Source: a virus
Virus record (IMG/VR): IMGVR_UViG_3300020000_000021
Coordinates: 1 to 49,408 of that record
DNA: 49,408 nucleotides
Strand: one strand, 5' to 3'
A program made the position numbers and the translations under genes. The notes under the pieces were generated by a model that was given only the letters and a program-made list of their open reading frames with translations, was not told the origin of the DNA and did not search any database. This document shows, one piece after another, positions 23,124-32,749 of this stretch (positions within the stretch are counted from its first letter, which is position 1; each line of letters starts with the position of its first letter).

Positions 23124-25886
23124 TTAGTTAATAACTCCCTTACCACTTGGGCCTGCGAGATACAGATAACGAATTTCACGATCAGTTAAAACACGGTTCC
23201 AAATTCTCCACGGTCCTTCGACTCCGTTAAAAAAGTTCGTACCGCCTGTAATAGAGCCGATATGGAACGGTACCGAGGAAGCGATGGAGCCGGTGAGATT
23301 GTTAAATTGAGCCGTGGAAGGCGAGAGCACTCCATTGGCGTAAAGCAGCGTACCTGCTGCTGACTTAGTACCGTCATAGGTAAAGCAAGCTAAGTTATTC
23401 TGCGCTAGCGCGACGGTCGTGGCGCTGGTGCTGAATACGTGAATCAGGTTCGCATTACTCACCACGGTGTTGATGAGGTACAGATCAAGCCGCCCAGCCG
23501 GAGGAACATCAGAACCAAATAATCTAAAACTGATACCGGGGAAAGCAGGACCAGCCCCTAGATTATCAATCAGCCCTGGAGAAGTCGTCCATGCCGTAGG
23601 ATTGAGCCATGCACATATCGAGAAGGGAAGGCTGCCGTCAAACGCTGTGTTCGTAGCATTCGCCGCATTCGCTACTGACGTGGTGCCATTAAAAACAGCT
23701 GCTTTGGCATTATAACCTGCCGTAGTAGCCCAAGTTACATTAGCAGCGGTCATGCTGTTACTAAGATCTAAGCCACCATTAACAAACGTAGACCCTAAGC
23801 CTTCCTGCATAGACCAATCTTCTAGTCCTACAGACGGAGGAGTATCAGGATCACCGCACTGCGCCATGAGGATTCTAACTCCCGCAGCTCCGTTAGGCTT
23901 CGCGTTGCAATAGGTAAAGCCAGACGCTTGCTGGGCTACGTTGATTCTTACAGTACCATGAAGCTTATTAGCGGTGTCAATAATTCCGTTTGCGGTTAGC
24001 TGCTCTAAGTCTAGTAGACCAACTTCGAGCATAGTGATTTCAGTCCCCGCTACGATTCCGTTAGTACCAGGACCGCACCATGCGTGAGTTATAACTACAC
24101 CATTACTAACGTGCTGTCCTGTACCACCACCCGCCCAGGTATTCACGCCGGAATCTACTGTGATACAGTTTACACTAGTACCAGCTAGTATCTCAGTAGC
24201 AGTAGAGTGCTCACCTAGCTTGAAGGCGTTATAGAAGCCACCTACCCCTGCCATCCCTATTTGTATACGCACGGCGTTAGACAAAGTGGGTTCGTAGTAA
24301 CACCCACTTGATGGATTCACTGGCACGGTAACAGCCAGTGAAGCACAGTTAGAATCGTCCAGCGTGAACGCTACGATATTAGTCGCGTTCACCATTACCA
24401 TCCCTGGGTTAGTCAAGGGAGTCATGAAATTCATATGCTGGATATCTAGCCACACGTTCGTAAACGGAGTGAACCCCGCTCCACCAACGTTACTAGAATT
24501 GTATCCACCAATCACATTCCCTTGTGGGATGCTAGACCAAATTGTAGCTGTGCTCTGTGTAGTAGACGCAGCCGCAAATGGCGATCCGCCTATGAGAATA
24601 GAGCGCGGGCCAAAACCCTGCAATGAAACTATAGGCAGGACCGTACCGTAGTTTACAAGCGTAGGCATTTTGATTACAGCATTCGCCCCGCTGGTATCTT
24701 GCAGTACGCCATTAACCAAGTATGGCGCAGTAGGAAACCATACCGTACCGCTATTCACGCCTGTTAATGCCGTAAGAGTTGCTACTTGATTCACAGCCGC
24801 GTTAATAGCAGCGCCCTCGTCGTGCTGTACTAGCGTACCCGTTGACACACTTGTCGTAGTAGCAGGAGTCACTGTCAGAGTAGTACCGTTGCAACCGACT
24901 ACTGTGCCAATGTAGGGGTTAGTAAAAGTAAGCCCGCCATTAGCACCAGTGGCTGCTTGAAGCATATACACAGTAGTGCCCGAAGCTGACTGCACTCTGG
25001 TGCCTGCTGGGATGTTCGTTCCGGTAATGAGTGCGCCGCTTCCGATGCTCGCTATTGAGCTAGTACTCGTGATTTGAAACGAGCCGTTCGCAGTTGTACC
25101 AGTTCGGCCAGTCAGGACAGCGCCAGCATCCTGTATAAATACGCCTTGGTTAGCCGTAAAGGTAGCACAGCTAGCAACGTTGATCGTAGTCCCCGGTGCG
25201 TTCGTCCCTGTAGTATTGGTGGTCGTATAATCATCCGTCGAGGCGTAGAACGGCGCTGCAGTAACTACTACGTCATTCGGGTTACTCGAACCTCCGCTAC
25301 TAGAGCCTGCCGAACTCCACGAGCTACCGCTCCATACTCGTAGCGCATTCGACGTAATATTATAGTACATCCCGCCCGGTTGTGGCGTGGGTGAAATCTC
25401 ACCGTCAGCATATCCATAGGCGTAAGGTGATACTGCCAGCGCACTAAACCGCACAGGCGGCAACGAGCCTACAAACGACGTAATCGACTGCGAGCCACCT
25501 GAGATACTAATAGTCCCTGTAGTATAGCAAGGCGCTGAGGCTTTCGGGCAGAACGTAAAAGTCCACGTTGTCCCTGCGGGCGAAATCAACGCATTGCTAT
25601 ACATCGCTTGTGAGAATGAGCCGCCTGAATCTAGCGCACCTGACCAGCTAATCTGGCTAGTGTTTAGCGGAGCGCCATTTACTGTATAAACGCTAAAATT
25701 AGGATACCCCGGCGCGGTGTGTAAATCCGCCTTCCAAGTACCATTATTCCACGTCTGCGCGTCAGTATCGGAGACAGTACCAGACACAGTAGTATTCTGG
25801 CACTGAAGTGGGATGCAAAAAAGCAGAAGCATAGCAACAGCTATGCTCAGGAAGATACCAAGGTTTCTTTTCGTAATCATAGCCAT
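23124..25886 (-). CDS. Tail spike/fibre paralogue with LamG-like C-terminus, 920 aa
   Basis: The first 200 residues match the neighbouring 1925-aa protein, including the hydrophobic signal-like segment, so the pair arose by duplication. Residues about 355-450 (H-D-E-G-A-A-I-N-A-A-V) resemble the entry to a pectin-lyase-like beta-helix, and about 700-905 look like a concanavalin/LamG jelly roll (S-L-P-F-S-I-C-A-W-L-N, then Y-D-G-T, then G-P-W-R-I-W-N). LamG modules bind glycans. It overlaps the ATP-grasp stop by 10 bases. The start used is the first of several close ATGs; the next one has better RBS spacing. Confidence 0.75.
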   Translation of the reverse strand: MAMITKRNLGIFLSIAVAMLLLFCIPLQCQNTTVSGTVSDTDAQTWNNGTWKADLHTAPGYPNFSVYTVNGAPLNTSQISWSGALDSGGSFSQAMYSNALISPAGTTWTFTFCPKASAPCYTTGTISISGGSQSITSFVGSLPPVRFSALAVSPYAYGYADGEISPTPQPGGMYYNITSNALRVWSGSSWSSAGSSSGGSSNPNDVVVTAAPFYASTDDYTTTNTTGTNAPGTTINVASCATFTANQGVFIQDAGAVLTGRTGTTANGSFQITSTSSIASIGSGALITGTNIPAGTRVQSASGTTVYMLQAATGANGGLTFTNPYIGTVVGCNGTTLTVTPATTTSVSTGTLVQHDEGAAINAAVNQVATLTALTGVNSGTVWFPTAPYLVNGVLQDTSGANAVIKMPTLVNYGTVLPIVSLQGFGPRSILIGGSPFAAASTTQSTATIWSSIPQGNVIGGYNSSNVGGAGFTPFTNVWLDIQHMNFMTPLTNPGMVMVNATNIVAFTLDDSNCASLAVTVPVNPSSGCYYEPTLSNAVRIQIGMAGVGGFYNAFKLGEHSTATEILAGTSVNCITVDSGVNTWAGGGTGQHVSNGVVITHAWCGPGTNGIVAGTEITMLEVGLLDLEQLTANGIIDTANKLHGTVRINVAQQASGFTYCNAKPNGAAGVRILMAQCGDPDTPPSVGLEDWSMQEGLGSTFVNGGLDLSNSMTAANVTWATTAGYNAKAAVFNGTTSVANAANATNTAFDGSLPFSICAWLNPTAWTTSPGLIDNLGAGPAFPGISFRLFGSDVPPAGRLDLYLINTVVSNANLIHVFSTSATTVALAQNNLACFTYDGTKSAAGTLLYANGVLSPSTAQFNNLTGSIASSVPFHIGSITGGTNFFNGVEGPWRIWNRVLTDREIRYLYLAGPSGKGVIN

Positions 25887-27166
25887 CCCATCCGACTTAC
25901 TTCGTAGTAGCGCTTGGAAGTGCTTTTTTGTAGGTCCGTACGATACTGCATGTCCGGTATTTGAAATCGTTCGATTTTAGAATCCAGCTTCGCCCACGCA
26001 CCAGGAATGTCAGTACCGATTTCCATTGGCACAGCCATGAAGCCATTGATCCCAGCACATTCTAGTCCTTTACCGTTTAGGCGCACATCGTACATATAGG
26101 TCTTTAGCAGCGCATCAAGGTCTTCGTGATCGAGTCCTTTTAATGGCGTACCCGCGAGGTTCTTGTGTTTGATCTCTGTAGGATACGGCGCGATGCTAAG
26201 TCGGGCTGCGACTCCAAACTCAGCTTTCCAACTTTGGTCAGGAACTCCGCCAGATGCGATCTGATATAGTAGCTCACCATAATTGCCCCCGTACATACAG
26301 GCAAGAGTAGCAGAAGCATCATAACCAAATCTAGGCGTCCATTCCAAGCCATATAAGTCAGTCTCCGTTAGGATTGTGTTTAAGTCCACCATTCCACGGA
26401 AGCCTGCCTGCTTCAGCACTTCCTTGCATTTCATCAGCCCCTCTTTGTAGATTCGGCTGTGTTCGTTGAGAGTGAACACCAGATTCCCAGCACAGCCTGT
26501 ATTAGGGCCTTTGTTATCGTTCATAAACTTTTTCTCTTCTATCGTGCAGTTCAGCAGATAGAAATCCTCGCCGTTAAACCAGCCTTCTGTAGAGCACTCG
26601 ATCCCAGGGATAAACTCCTGCAAGATAAACTTAGCACCCTTGGACATACTAGAAAGCTTGTCAAAATACTCAAGCAAGTCCTCAGCGTCCTTGGCCACGT
26701 ACGTAGTAGCAGTATCCTGATCCTGTCCGCCATCGGGCTTAAATACGTAGCGTTTACCGGTCTTCTTCACATACGAGCGCGCTGCCCCGATATCGCTGAA
26801 TTCTTTATACGGCGGAACGTTTACACCTGCCTCTTCCATAAGACGTATGCCAGCGCATCTGTCATCTTCGAGTATGCAATGAAAACTGCCATCGCCAATA
26901 GTAGGGCACCTATCAATACTAAAATCAGCCTGACGTTTCCTACCCGTGAGGTCAAAAATCGAAAGATCGTATTTTTCATACGCGGGAAACCCTACCTCCG
27001 CTCGCCGGTGATCTAACGAGATATTCTTAGCGCGCGGGATAATCCCTTCAAGCACACCAGCGTACTCAGGCTTCGACAAAAAATAATCGACAGAGTGACC
27101 TTCTGATAGCAGCTTCAGAATAAACCAAGCACCATAACCTGAGTACGAAGAGAGTGCAATTTTCAT
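25877..27166 (-). CDS. ATP-grasp ligase, PurD/carboxylate-amine-ligase-like, 429 aa
   Basis: ATP-grasp enzymes join a carboxylate to an amine or thiol through an acyl-phosphate. Y-V-F-K-P-D-G-G (140-147) is the ATP-binding strand, L-Q-E-F-I-P-G-I-E (182-190) the second, G-P-N-T-G-C (220-225) matches the GARS-type loop, and G-L-E-W-T-P-R-F-G (273-281) carries the metal-binding Glu and Asn/Arg region. This order resembles PurD (GARS). A start at 27166 with AAAGGA is used; a longer ORF upstream gives an Arg/Lys-rich out-of-character extension and is rejected. An enzyme in the middle of a tail operon is odd. Modification of a tail or surface molecule is a possibility, not shown. Confidence 0.8.
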   Translation of the reverse strand: MKIALSSYSGYGAWFILKLLSEGHSVDYFLSKPEYAGVLEGIIPRAKNISLDHRRAEVGFPAYEKYDLSIFDLTGRKRQADFSIDRCPTIGDGSFHCILEDDRCAGIRLMEEAGVNVPPYKEFSDIGAARSYVKKTGKRYVFKPDGGQDQDTATTYVAKDAEDLLEYFDKLSSMSKGAKFILQEFIPGIECSTEGWFNGEDFYLLNCTIEEKKFMNDNKGPNTGCAGNLVFTLNEHSRIYKEGLMKCKEVLKQAGFRGMVDLNTILTETDLYGLEWTPRFGYDASATLACMYGGNYGELLYQIASGGVPDQSWKAEFGVAARLSIAPYPTEIKHKNLAGTPLKGLDHEDLDALLKTYMYDVRLNGKGLECAGINGFMAVPMEIGTDIPGAWAKLDSKIERFQIPDMQYRTDLQKSTSKRYYEVSRMGWL

Positions 27167-27176
27167 ACGAGTCCTT

Positions 27177-27329
27177 TTACTTGCTTTTAATTGGGTAGGA
27201 GCCACTTTTACCGAGCTGAGTTTCCTGCCCACTTGTACCAGTAGCCTGTGATTTTCCAATCGGGCAACCGGCGCCTTTTGCTTTTGCGGTAGCTTCCGCC
27301 TTGCTGAGATTTGAAGACTGTCCAGCCAT
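27177..27329 (-). CDS. Short Ser/Gly/Lys-rich peptide, 50 aa
   Basis: The ATG at 27329 follows AGGAGAG at 4 bases, right after the stop of the 556-aa gene, and the gene ends 10 bases before the ATP-grasp start. The peptide is polar (Ser, Gly, Thr, Lys) with one Cys and no hydrophobic core, so it is likely disordered or a modification substrate. It is too short for standard ORF lists. A peptide directly before an ATP-grasp gene recalls graspetide (omega-ester RiPP) clusters, but those enzymes are RimK-like, not PurD-like, so the link is weak. Confidence 0.55.
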   Translation of the reverse strand: MAGQSSNLSKAEATAKAKGAGCPIGKSQATGTSGQETQLGKSGSYPIKSK

Positions 27330-27330
27330 G

Positions 27331-29001
27331 TTACTCTCCTAGATGCTTCCAAGCGTTTTTATTAAATCCTTCGCGCTTGGGTTTCTTGTAGCGTTGTGGT
27401 TCGCGCTCTTTAACTTCGGCGGGCGTAGGGATATATTGGTGAGCTAAAAACTTTCCGAGATTATCTGGGAGTGTGTCTTCGAGTATATCTCGCTGGAGAG
27501 GTTTCCAGTTTCCTTTCTTTCCCTCGACAGCTTCTTTGTAGGCTGGAACCGCGAGATCCTGTACGGCCTGCCCACCGACATTAAGGGTTGGACCTCCAAT
27601 CGTATTGATAAGGTGCATCCTGGTAGCGCTTCTGGCATAGGAAGCCCAGATACCAAATCCTGCCATGTGTGCGTACGAATCGGCATAGTCTGTAACACTC
27701 CCGAAAGGATTCTTAGGATCAACGTTTTGGCCCCTACCAAGACGCTCTAGCATTTCCACTCCCTGCCCAATAGCAGGGAACATTACTCCTGCTACGAGCA
27801 TAAACTGTGCTATCTGCGCTGGGTCTTTACTCTTGACCATTGACTTCATAAACTCACTTCGCAGGAGTTGGCCCTCGCGAGTGACAAACCCGTGGAACAT
27901 ATTAGCCATCCGCATCAATGGGGATGCGCCGCTGTAGAATGAACGAGATAGCTGATTGTCGAGGAAAACCTTGTTGTCAGTGTATCTATATATAGCGTTC
28001 TCTAATTGCGCGGGGGAGAGTTGGCCCTTTTGGGCCAGTACCTCTTGCGCGTTAATCCCCATTTCCTTGAGTTCGACAGCAGAGCGTTTGTCCCCTTCTT
28101 GGTAGAGTTTCATCGCCATTTCTTCCGCGTTGATTTTTCCTACCGATCCCGCTGCTACTAGCGTCCACTCACGCACCGCGTTGAAGCCGGGTGCGTGTAC
28201 GAGCTTGTTCAGGATAAAACCAACCGAGCGAGCTTTCTCATCCGTGGTCATAGTACTCGCCACTTTAGAGATCACACCGTTACGAAACGCTAGGCGATCT
28301 CCGTATGCATGTAGGCTCATGTCTGCTAGGATGCCAGTCTGTAACAGCACTTGCTTGGACTTCTCATACGAGCTGGGAGTCAACACCTGAGCCATGCCCT
28401 TAGCTAACGAAGCCAGCGGAGTCGTAAGCGCCATGTTCATAAAATTCGAAAGGTGAGGAATAGCAATCGCTGGTGCCAGGATCGTGGCATTGTAGTTCTG
28501 GAGGAAGTTCTCAACAACATGATGCCCTGTGTAGACATCTTTAGTACTAAGCCCCTTGTACGGTAGCTCTTTATTATTACGCACAGACCGCTTAAAATCG
28601 TTATCCCGAAGCACCATAGCCATATGGTCAGCAAGATTCTGAGCATACAAGTGGCCTTTCTCTTTCTGTGCAGCGTGGATGAGTGCAGCTCCAATGTCAT
28701 TGTTACTACCAAAGATTGCTTTCTTAGTCATGTTCGCAGCTTCTTGGTGTACGACTCCTACCGCAGGACGCTGAGCTTCTGGCAGCTTGCTGTAGTTATC
28801 CACGAGCATCTGCGTGTTCTTTTTCAGCAGTGGGAAATGCTGGTTCTGTAGAATATCCATAGCTACCATTCCAGCCTTGGATTTCATAAACTCATTACGC
28901 ATTGGCTGGATGGTTTTAATAAACGAATCTAACGCACCAGCACGCAACTCTGCGCTGCTGTTCCAGACCTCACTAGCCGCTATTCCTATAGGGGTTGGCA
29001 T
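27331..29001 (-). CDS. Probable internal virion (ejection) protein, 556 aa
   Basis: A largely helical protein with Ala, Met and Lys, coming after two other large proteins of the same composition in the late operon; this is the usual position of podovirus ejection proteins. Hydrophobic stretches near 165-195 (I-L-A-P-A-I-A-I-P-H-L) and about 405-425 (A-G-V-M-F-P-A-I-G-Q-G) could insert into the envelope. The C-terminus is basic. There is no enzymatic motif that I recognise. It acts after injection if this is right. Confidence 0.65.
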   Translation of the reverse strand: MPTPIGIAASEVWNSSAELRAGALDSFIKTIQPMRNEFMKSKAGMVAMDILQNQHFPLLKKNTQMLVDNYSKLPEAQRPAVGVVHQEAANMTKKAIFGSNNDIGAALIHAAQKEKGHLYAQNLADHMAMVLRDNDFKRSVRNNKELPYKGLSTKDVYTGHHVVENFLQNYNATILAPAIAIPHLSNFMNMALTTPLASLAKGMAQVLTPSSYEKSKQVLLQTGILADMSLHAYGDRLAFRNGVISKVASTMTTDEKARSVGFILNKLVHAPGFNAVREWTLVAAGSVGKINAEEMAMKLYQEGDKRSAVELKEMGINAQEVLAQKGQLSPAQLENAIYRYTDNKVFLDNQLSRSFYSGASPLMRMANMFHGFVTREGQLLRSEFMKSMVKSKDPAQIAQFMLVAGVMFPAIGQGVEMLERLGRGQNVDPKNPFGSVTDYADSYAHMAGFGIWASYARSATRMHLINTIGGPTLNVGGQAVQDLAVPAYKEAVEGKKGNWKPLQRDILEDTLPDNLGKFLAHQYIPTPAEVKEREPQRYKKPKREGFNKNAWKHLGE

Positions 29002-29018
29002 ATCGCTCCTAAAAAATC

Positions 29019-29084
29019 GGGTACGCCCCAGGACAGGTCGTACCCAAGATTATCAACGCCTAGTACATCTACGGTCACCCGTAG
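29019..29084 (-). other. Two hairpins between ejection-protein genes
   Basis: GGGTACG (29019-29025) pairs with CGTACCC (29039-29045), and CTACGG (29069-29074) pairs with CCGTAG (29079-29084). They lie after the stop of the 782-aa gene and before the RBS of the 556-aa gene. No T-run follows on the minus strand, so processing or stabilisation is likelier than termination. Confidence 0.5.
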
Positions 29085-29087
29085 ACC

Positions 29088-31436
29088 TTAACGCCTGCGA
29101 CGAGGCTTGAGGACTGAGTTACGAATCTTCTCGCTCAAATCCAAATACCTTGCAGGCGTGTTATCACCTTTAGTGCTAGTACGAAGTTTTTGCAGCTTCT
29201 TCAACATCGCGCTCTGCACAGCAACCTGCTCAGGATACGCGGAATACGCTTGTGCAAAATGCTCTAGCTCTAGCTGCTCGGCTTCTTCTCGTAGCTGCTT
29301 CTGCCACGCTGTAGGAGATAGCCAGTCATTAGCGTTAGTAGAACGGAAGATGTTTCCGTCAGAGTCCAGGTGACCCGTATACGCCATGTCAGCCATATGA
29401 GCTTCCAGTACGTCCGCTTGCTCCCTACGGAACGCATCGGTAGCATGGGGATTAAGATCATTAAGCTCTTGCTTAATCCGCTGTGCAAACGGCTTAGGCA
29501 TTTGATCGCGGTGTTTATTAGCCCACAGAAGCATATGCTCAGGATCTTCAAAATGCTGCCCCGCTGACATTATGTTATCTCGAAGCTCGTGGATAAAATC
29601 CTCACTGGACATATCTTCCAGCCAACCAGCCCAGTTAAACTTCTTCGATTCACTAGCAGTCACGCCCTTTGGTACAGGGTTGGTAAAGTACGCTAGCGAG
29701 TTGACTTTGAAACTGGCGTAGCCCTCCTGAGATTTCTTTTTAATCTCAGGAGCCACTTGTGGCACGACTGGCTTTTTCGCGGCTCTACGCGCAGAACCTT
29801 GGGAACTTTGCGCTCCTGTGAGTTTAGCCAAGCTCTCTTGCTCGTTCTGCTGTGCGATTGCTACTACATCCACACCGAGTTCTTTCTTGAGCTTGTCTAG
29901 GTTAAAAGCAAACGGCGTACCAGTTTTGGCTTCCTCCGAGATCGTAGCCTGAATATTAGCCTTAGCAATATCCGGTACGTGCAATGGCAGCTCAGCTAGC
30001 GCGTCCTCGGTCATACTCGTATGAGCTAACCTAATAGCCGCCTTTCTAGACGGAGATAAATTCTTCCATACTGTTTCGGGTCCGTAAGCTTTCTTAGCGA
30101 GCGAAATGAAGGATATCTTTTGAGCAGTAACCAGACTAGACTTGACAGGATCATTTTCATGCGCCGCCTTCATAGCTGACGTTGCTTCTTCCGCAGTTTC
30201 GGCTTTCACACCATTAATCGTCGCGCTCTCTAACTCATGCACAGCTTCGTTCGCTGTAGCAGCTACTAACGGTCGCCCGCCCATAGCCATGATCTTAGCT
30301 GCAAAACCTTTCATCAGAGAATTGCTAGCAAGCACAGAATGGCCAACAGCAGCGCTAGCGGCGCCAAAGCCCATAAAGCTGAGTGCAGTAGTAAGTTTCT
30401 CCTGATTATCCTTACCTTGTATGGTAGTTGATATGATGCCATCTGCTGCCTCCATGAGACGTTTCTGTACGAACTTTCCTTTAGGGCTGGACTCAAGAAC
30501 TTTAGTAAGGCTTCCCATGCCCATTTTATTGAGCACAGCGCTCTCAGCCATCGCGCCTCTAGCCATACCGGTAATTTCATACAAAGGAAGAGTACCAATG
30601 ATGTTACCTGCATATGAGCCTACTGTTTCCTGCCAGTGCTGCGAGGGATGTGTTTGATCCCATACTTTGCTGGTGTTAATATAATCCTGTGAAACCCTGT
30701 CGATAATATCGTCGGCGCGTTTTTTAAGCTGGTTGACACCTGCGGCCTCCATATCTAGCGCTGGTCCTGTGAAGAAGTTCGTGAGTCCCAGCGTAGCGAG
30801 CGCAGCCTGCTGCCCGACCCATACGCCACCATGAGCCATTCCTGCGAAAGTTTCCACGCCGCCTTGCATCGCTGCGGTAATAGCACGATTCGCGGTAAGC
30901 ATCTTCGGCCCGATGTTGTAGTAATCCGCGGGCGTCATTTTCATGTTAGGATCGGCGATCTTACTAACCCACACGTCCTTCTCAGGCGCTTTAAGGTGTG
31001 ATCCTTCGTAGGCGGGTTTTACAGTCTGGTCGTAGTAATTAGAACGTAACTGCGCTTGCCGCTCAGGACTCAGCTCCTTGTAGCGGGGCGAATCCATAAT
31101 ATGCTGTATGCGCGCAAGCACAGCCGCTTGCCTCTGATTTGAATCAGTGAAGACAAGCGGGTTCTTATTTTGATGCGGATCTGTAGCAGCAACCAGTTGC
31201 GTCTTCTTAACGTCCGCGCTATAAGAGCGTTGCTCTACATTCTTAGCAGCAAACTGAGCTTTCTCATAGTTAGTGTTAGCTAACGCAACTCCCCGGTTAG
31301 CATCAATAGTGCTATTCGTAGGAGTTGGGATCGGTTTCTGTGTCGTCGGTTGGGCCTGCGACTCCGCCTTCGGCGCTAGCGGCTGCTTGCTCGCTGCTAT
31401 AAACTCTCCCACCGGTATTACTCCCTGTGCTGCCAT
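29088..31436 (-). CDS. Large internal virion (ejection) protein candidate, 782 aa
   Basis: Residues 1-70 are Pro/Gln/Ser-rich and likely disordered. The remainder is helical, with hydrophobic stretches about 195-225 and 365-400 that could cross a membrane, and a basic C-terminus (P-R-R-R-R). It follows a GGAG RBS and overlaps the previous gene by 125 bases. No lysozyme or transglycosylase motif is visible to me. Confidence 0.6.
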   Translation of the reverse strand: MAAQGVIPVGEFIAASKQPLAPKAESQAQPTTQKPIPTPTNSTIDANRGVALANTNYEKAQFAAKNVEQRSYSADVKKTQLVAATDPHQNKNPLVFTDSNQRQAAVLARIQHIMDSPRYKELSPERQAQLRSNYYDQTVKPAYEGSHLKAPEKDVWVSKIADPNMKMTPADYYNIGPKMLTANRAITAAMQGGVETFAGMAHGGVWVGQQAALATLGLTNFFTGPALDMEAAGVNQLKKRADDIIDRVSQDYINTSKVWDQTHPSQHWQETVGSYAGNIIGTLPLYEITGMARGAMAESAVLNKMGMGSLTKVLESSPKGKFVQKRLMEAADGIISTTIQGKDNQEKLTTALSFMGFGAASAAVGHSVLASNSLMKGFAAKIMAMGGRPLVAATANEAVHELESATINGVKAETAEEATSAMKAAHENDPVKSSLVTAQKISFISLAKKAYGPETVWKNLSPSRKAAIRLAHTSMTEDALAELPLHVPDIAKANIQATISEEAKTGTPFAFNLDKLKKELGVDVVAIAQQNEQESLAKLTGAQSSQGSARRAAKKPVVPQVAPEIKKKSQEGYASFKVNSLAYFTNPVPKGVTASESKKFNWAGWLEDMSSEDFIHELRDNIMSAGQHFEDPEHMLLWANKHRDQMPKPFAQRIKQELNDLNPHATDAFRREQADVLEAHMADMAYTGHLDSDGNIFRSTNANDWLSPTAWQKQLREEAEQLELEHFAQAYSAYPEQVAVQSAMLKKLQKLRTSTKGDNTPARYLDLSEKIRNSVLKPRRRR

Positions 31437-32739
31437 CTATGGCTCCTGACATTTTTACCAGACCTTCGTTTACGATTTTTAACTTATCCGTAGCCTGTTG
31501 ACGTAGCTCGTTAGAGTAATAGAGCGCGTGGTTAGCATCGTCGAGCGCAGTCTGGTTACCGCCTTTTTTCTGTATCGCATCACGGATAAAAAGCTTTTGC
31601 CCGTAGTCAGCATCCATAGCTTTGATCTGATTATTGAGCGCGTTCGCGGTGGCAGACAAATCTTTAAGCCGCTGAGTAGGCGTAGCGTTCTTCGCAGTGA
31701 TTCTGTCAAACGCGGCGTCAATGGCGCGTGTCTGCATATCCCATTTAGAATCGAGCTGCTTTTCTACCGTCTCCTGTCGGCCTGCTACCAACGCCGCGGT
31801 ACGCGAATTAGCCCCAGCTTCGTGCATACCTGCCCGCGTATTAGCACCTTGCTGCTGTATCTTAGCGCGCGCATTAGCCTGCGTCTGGTTATATTCGGCT
31901 CGCCGGTTAGCAGCCTCTTGTGTTACCTTAGCGACCGCCATGCGAGTTTGATCCGCTGCGTCTGCGATAGCAAGATGGGTTTGATTAGTACGCTCGTTGT
32001 TGATGTTATCTACAAGCGGCTTGGCCAGCTTCTCAAGCGCAGCTTGCTGTTGCTGAAGCGCAGCTACGCGCTGGATCGCCTGTACGTTCGGCGCCAGTTT
32101 CTCCCCTTGCTTCTTCTGCAACTGCTCGGCGTAGCTCGTAGAAGCATCTTTCATAGCGCCGTGCTCCATCGAGTTATTCTTCGATGGGTCTACGAAGTTA
32201 ATGTTAAACGCTTTCTCAAACTGCTTCGTCTTTTTAGGATCGCTCAGTAGCGCATCCTGTCTTTCCTTGTTTTTTTGATACGCTGCCTTGGCGTTCGCGT
32301 CGTTAGGATCAGCCTGTAATGCTGCCTGAGCCTCTTGCATACCAGCAGAAGTTTCGTAGATCGACTCGATATCAATCGCCAATGCTCTACGTTTCTCGGC
32401 AGTACGCTTCTCAAGCGCGCCTCCTACTACGTTAGCCGCGGTTTTAATCGCATTCCCAATGTTCTGTTTCTTGACGTTGGCAGCTCCTACGCGACGTGAC
32501 GTGTCCAGCGGCGTACGCTGAAACCCACGTTGCTGTCCCATTACAGTCTCGGGGTTAGGAAGATTCCCAGGCGCACTAATAGGCTTAATCGCCGCTGCCA
32601 GCGAAGTCTGGATATCCTTACTAACCGCTGCGTGTTGCTGGTAAAGTCCTGCTAAGAGTTCCTCAGGATTTACCCCGCCGCCTATTTGTGACATTGGCGC
32701 AGTAGGAACAGCGCCTTGAGTTGGATTGTCCGGCCCCAT
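31312..32739 (-). CDS. Coiled-coil internal virion protein candidate, 475 aa
   Basis: Residues about 100-400 are heavily helical and rich in Gln, Ala, Lys and Glu, with long heptad-like stretches, and several Asn/Arg/Ala segments repeat (about 280-320). Both ends look disordered. Gly-Gln-rich proteins of this type form the ejection complex in podoviruses. The 3' 125 bases also encode the N-terminus of the next gene in another frame. The enzymatic function, if any, is unknown. Confidence 0.6.
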   Translation of the reverse strand: MGPDNPTQGAVPTAPMSQIGGGVNPEELLAGLYQQHAAVSKDIQTSLAAAIKPISAPGNLPNPETVMGQQRGFQRTPLDTSRRVGAANVKKQNIGNAIKTAANVVGGALEKRTAEKRRALAIDIESIYETSAGMQEAQAALQADPNDANAKAAYQKNKERQDALLSDPKKTKQFEKAFNINFVDPSKNNSMEHGAMKDASTSYAEQLQKKQGEKLAPNVQAIQRVAALQQQQAALEKLAKPLVDNINNERTNQTHLAIADAADQTRMAVAKVTQEAANRRAEYNQTQANARAKIQQQGANTRAGMHEAGANSRTAALVAGRQETVEKQLDSKWDMQTRAIDAAFDRITAKNATPTQRLKDLSATANALNNQIKAMDADYGQKLFIRDAIQKKGGNQTALDDANHALYYSNELRQQATDKLKIVNEGLVKMSGAIDGSTGSNTGGRVYSSEQAAASAEGGVAGPTDDTETDPNSYE

Positions 32740-32749
32740 CGTAGGCTCC

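Noticed and set aside
27167-27352. N-terminal extension of the ATP-grasp gene
   Set aside because: The added 62 residues are Arg/Lys-rich, read in another frame than the 50-aa gene that has the strong RBS, and AAAGGA precedes the internal ATG.
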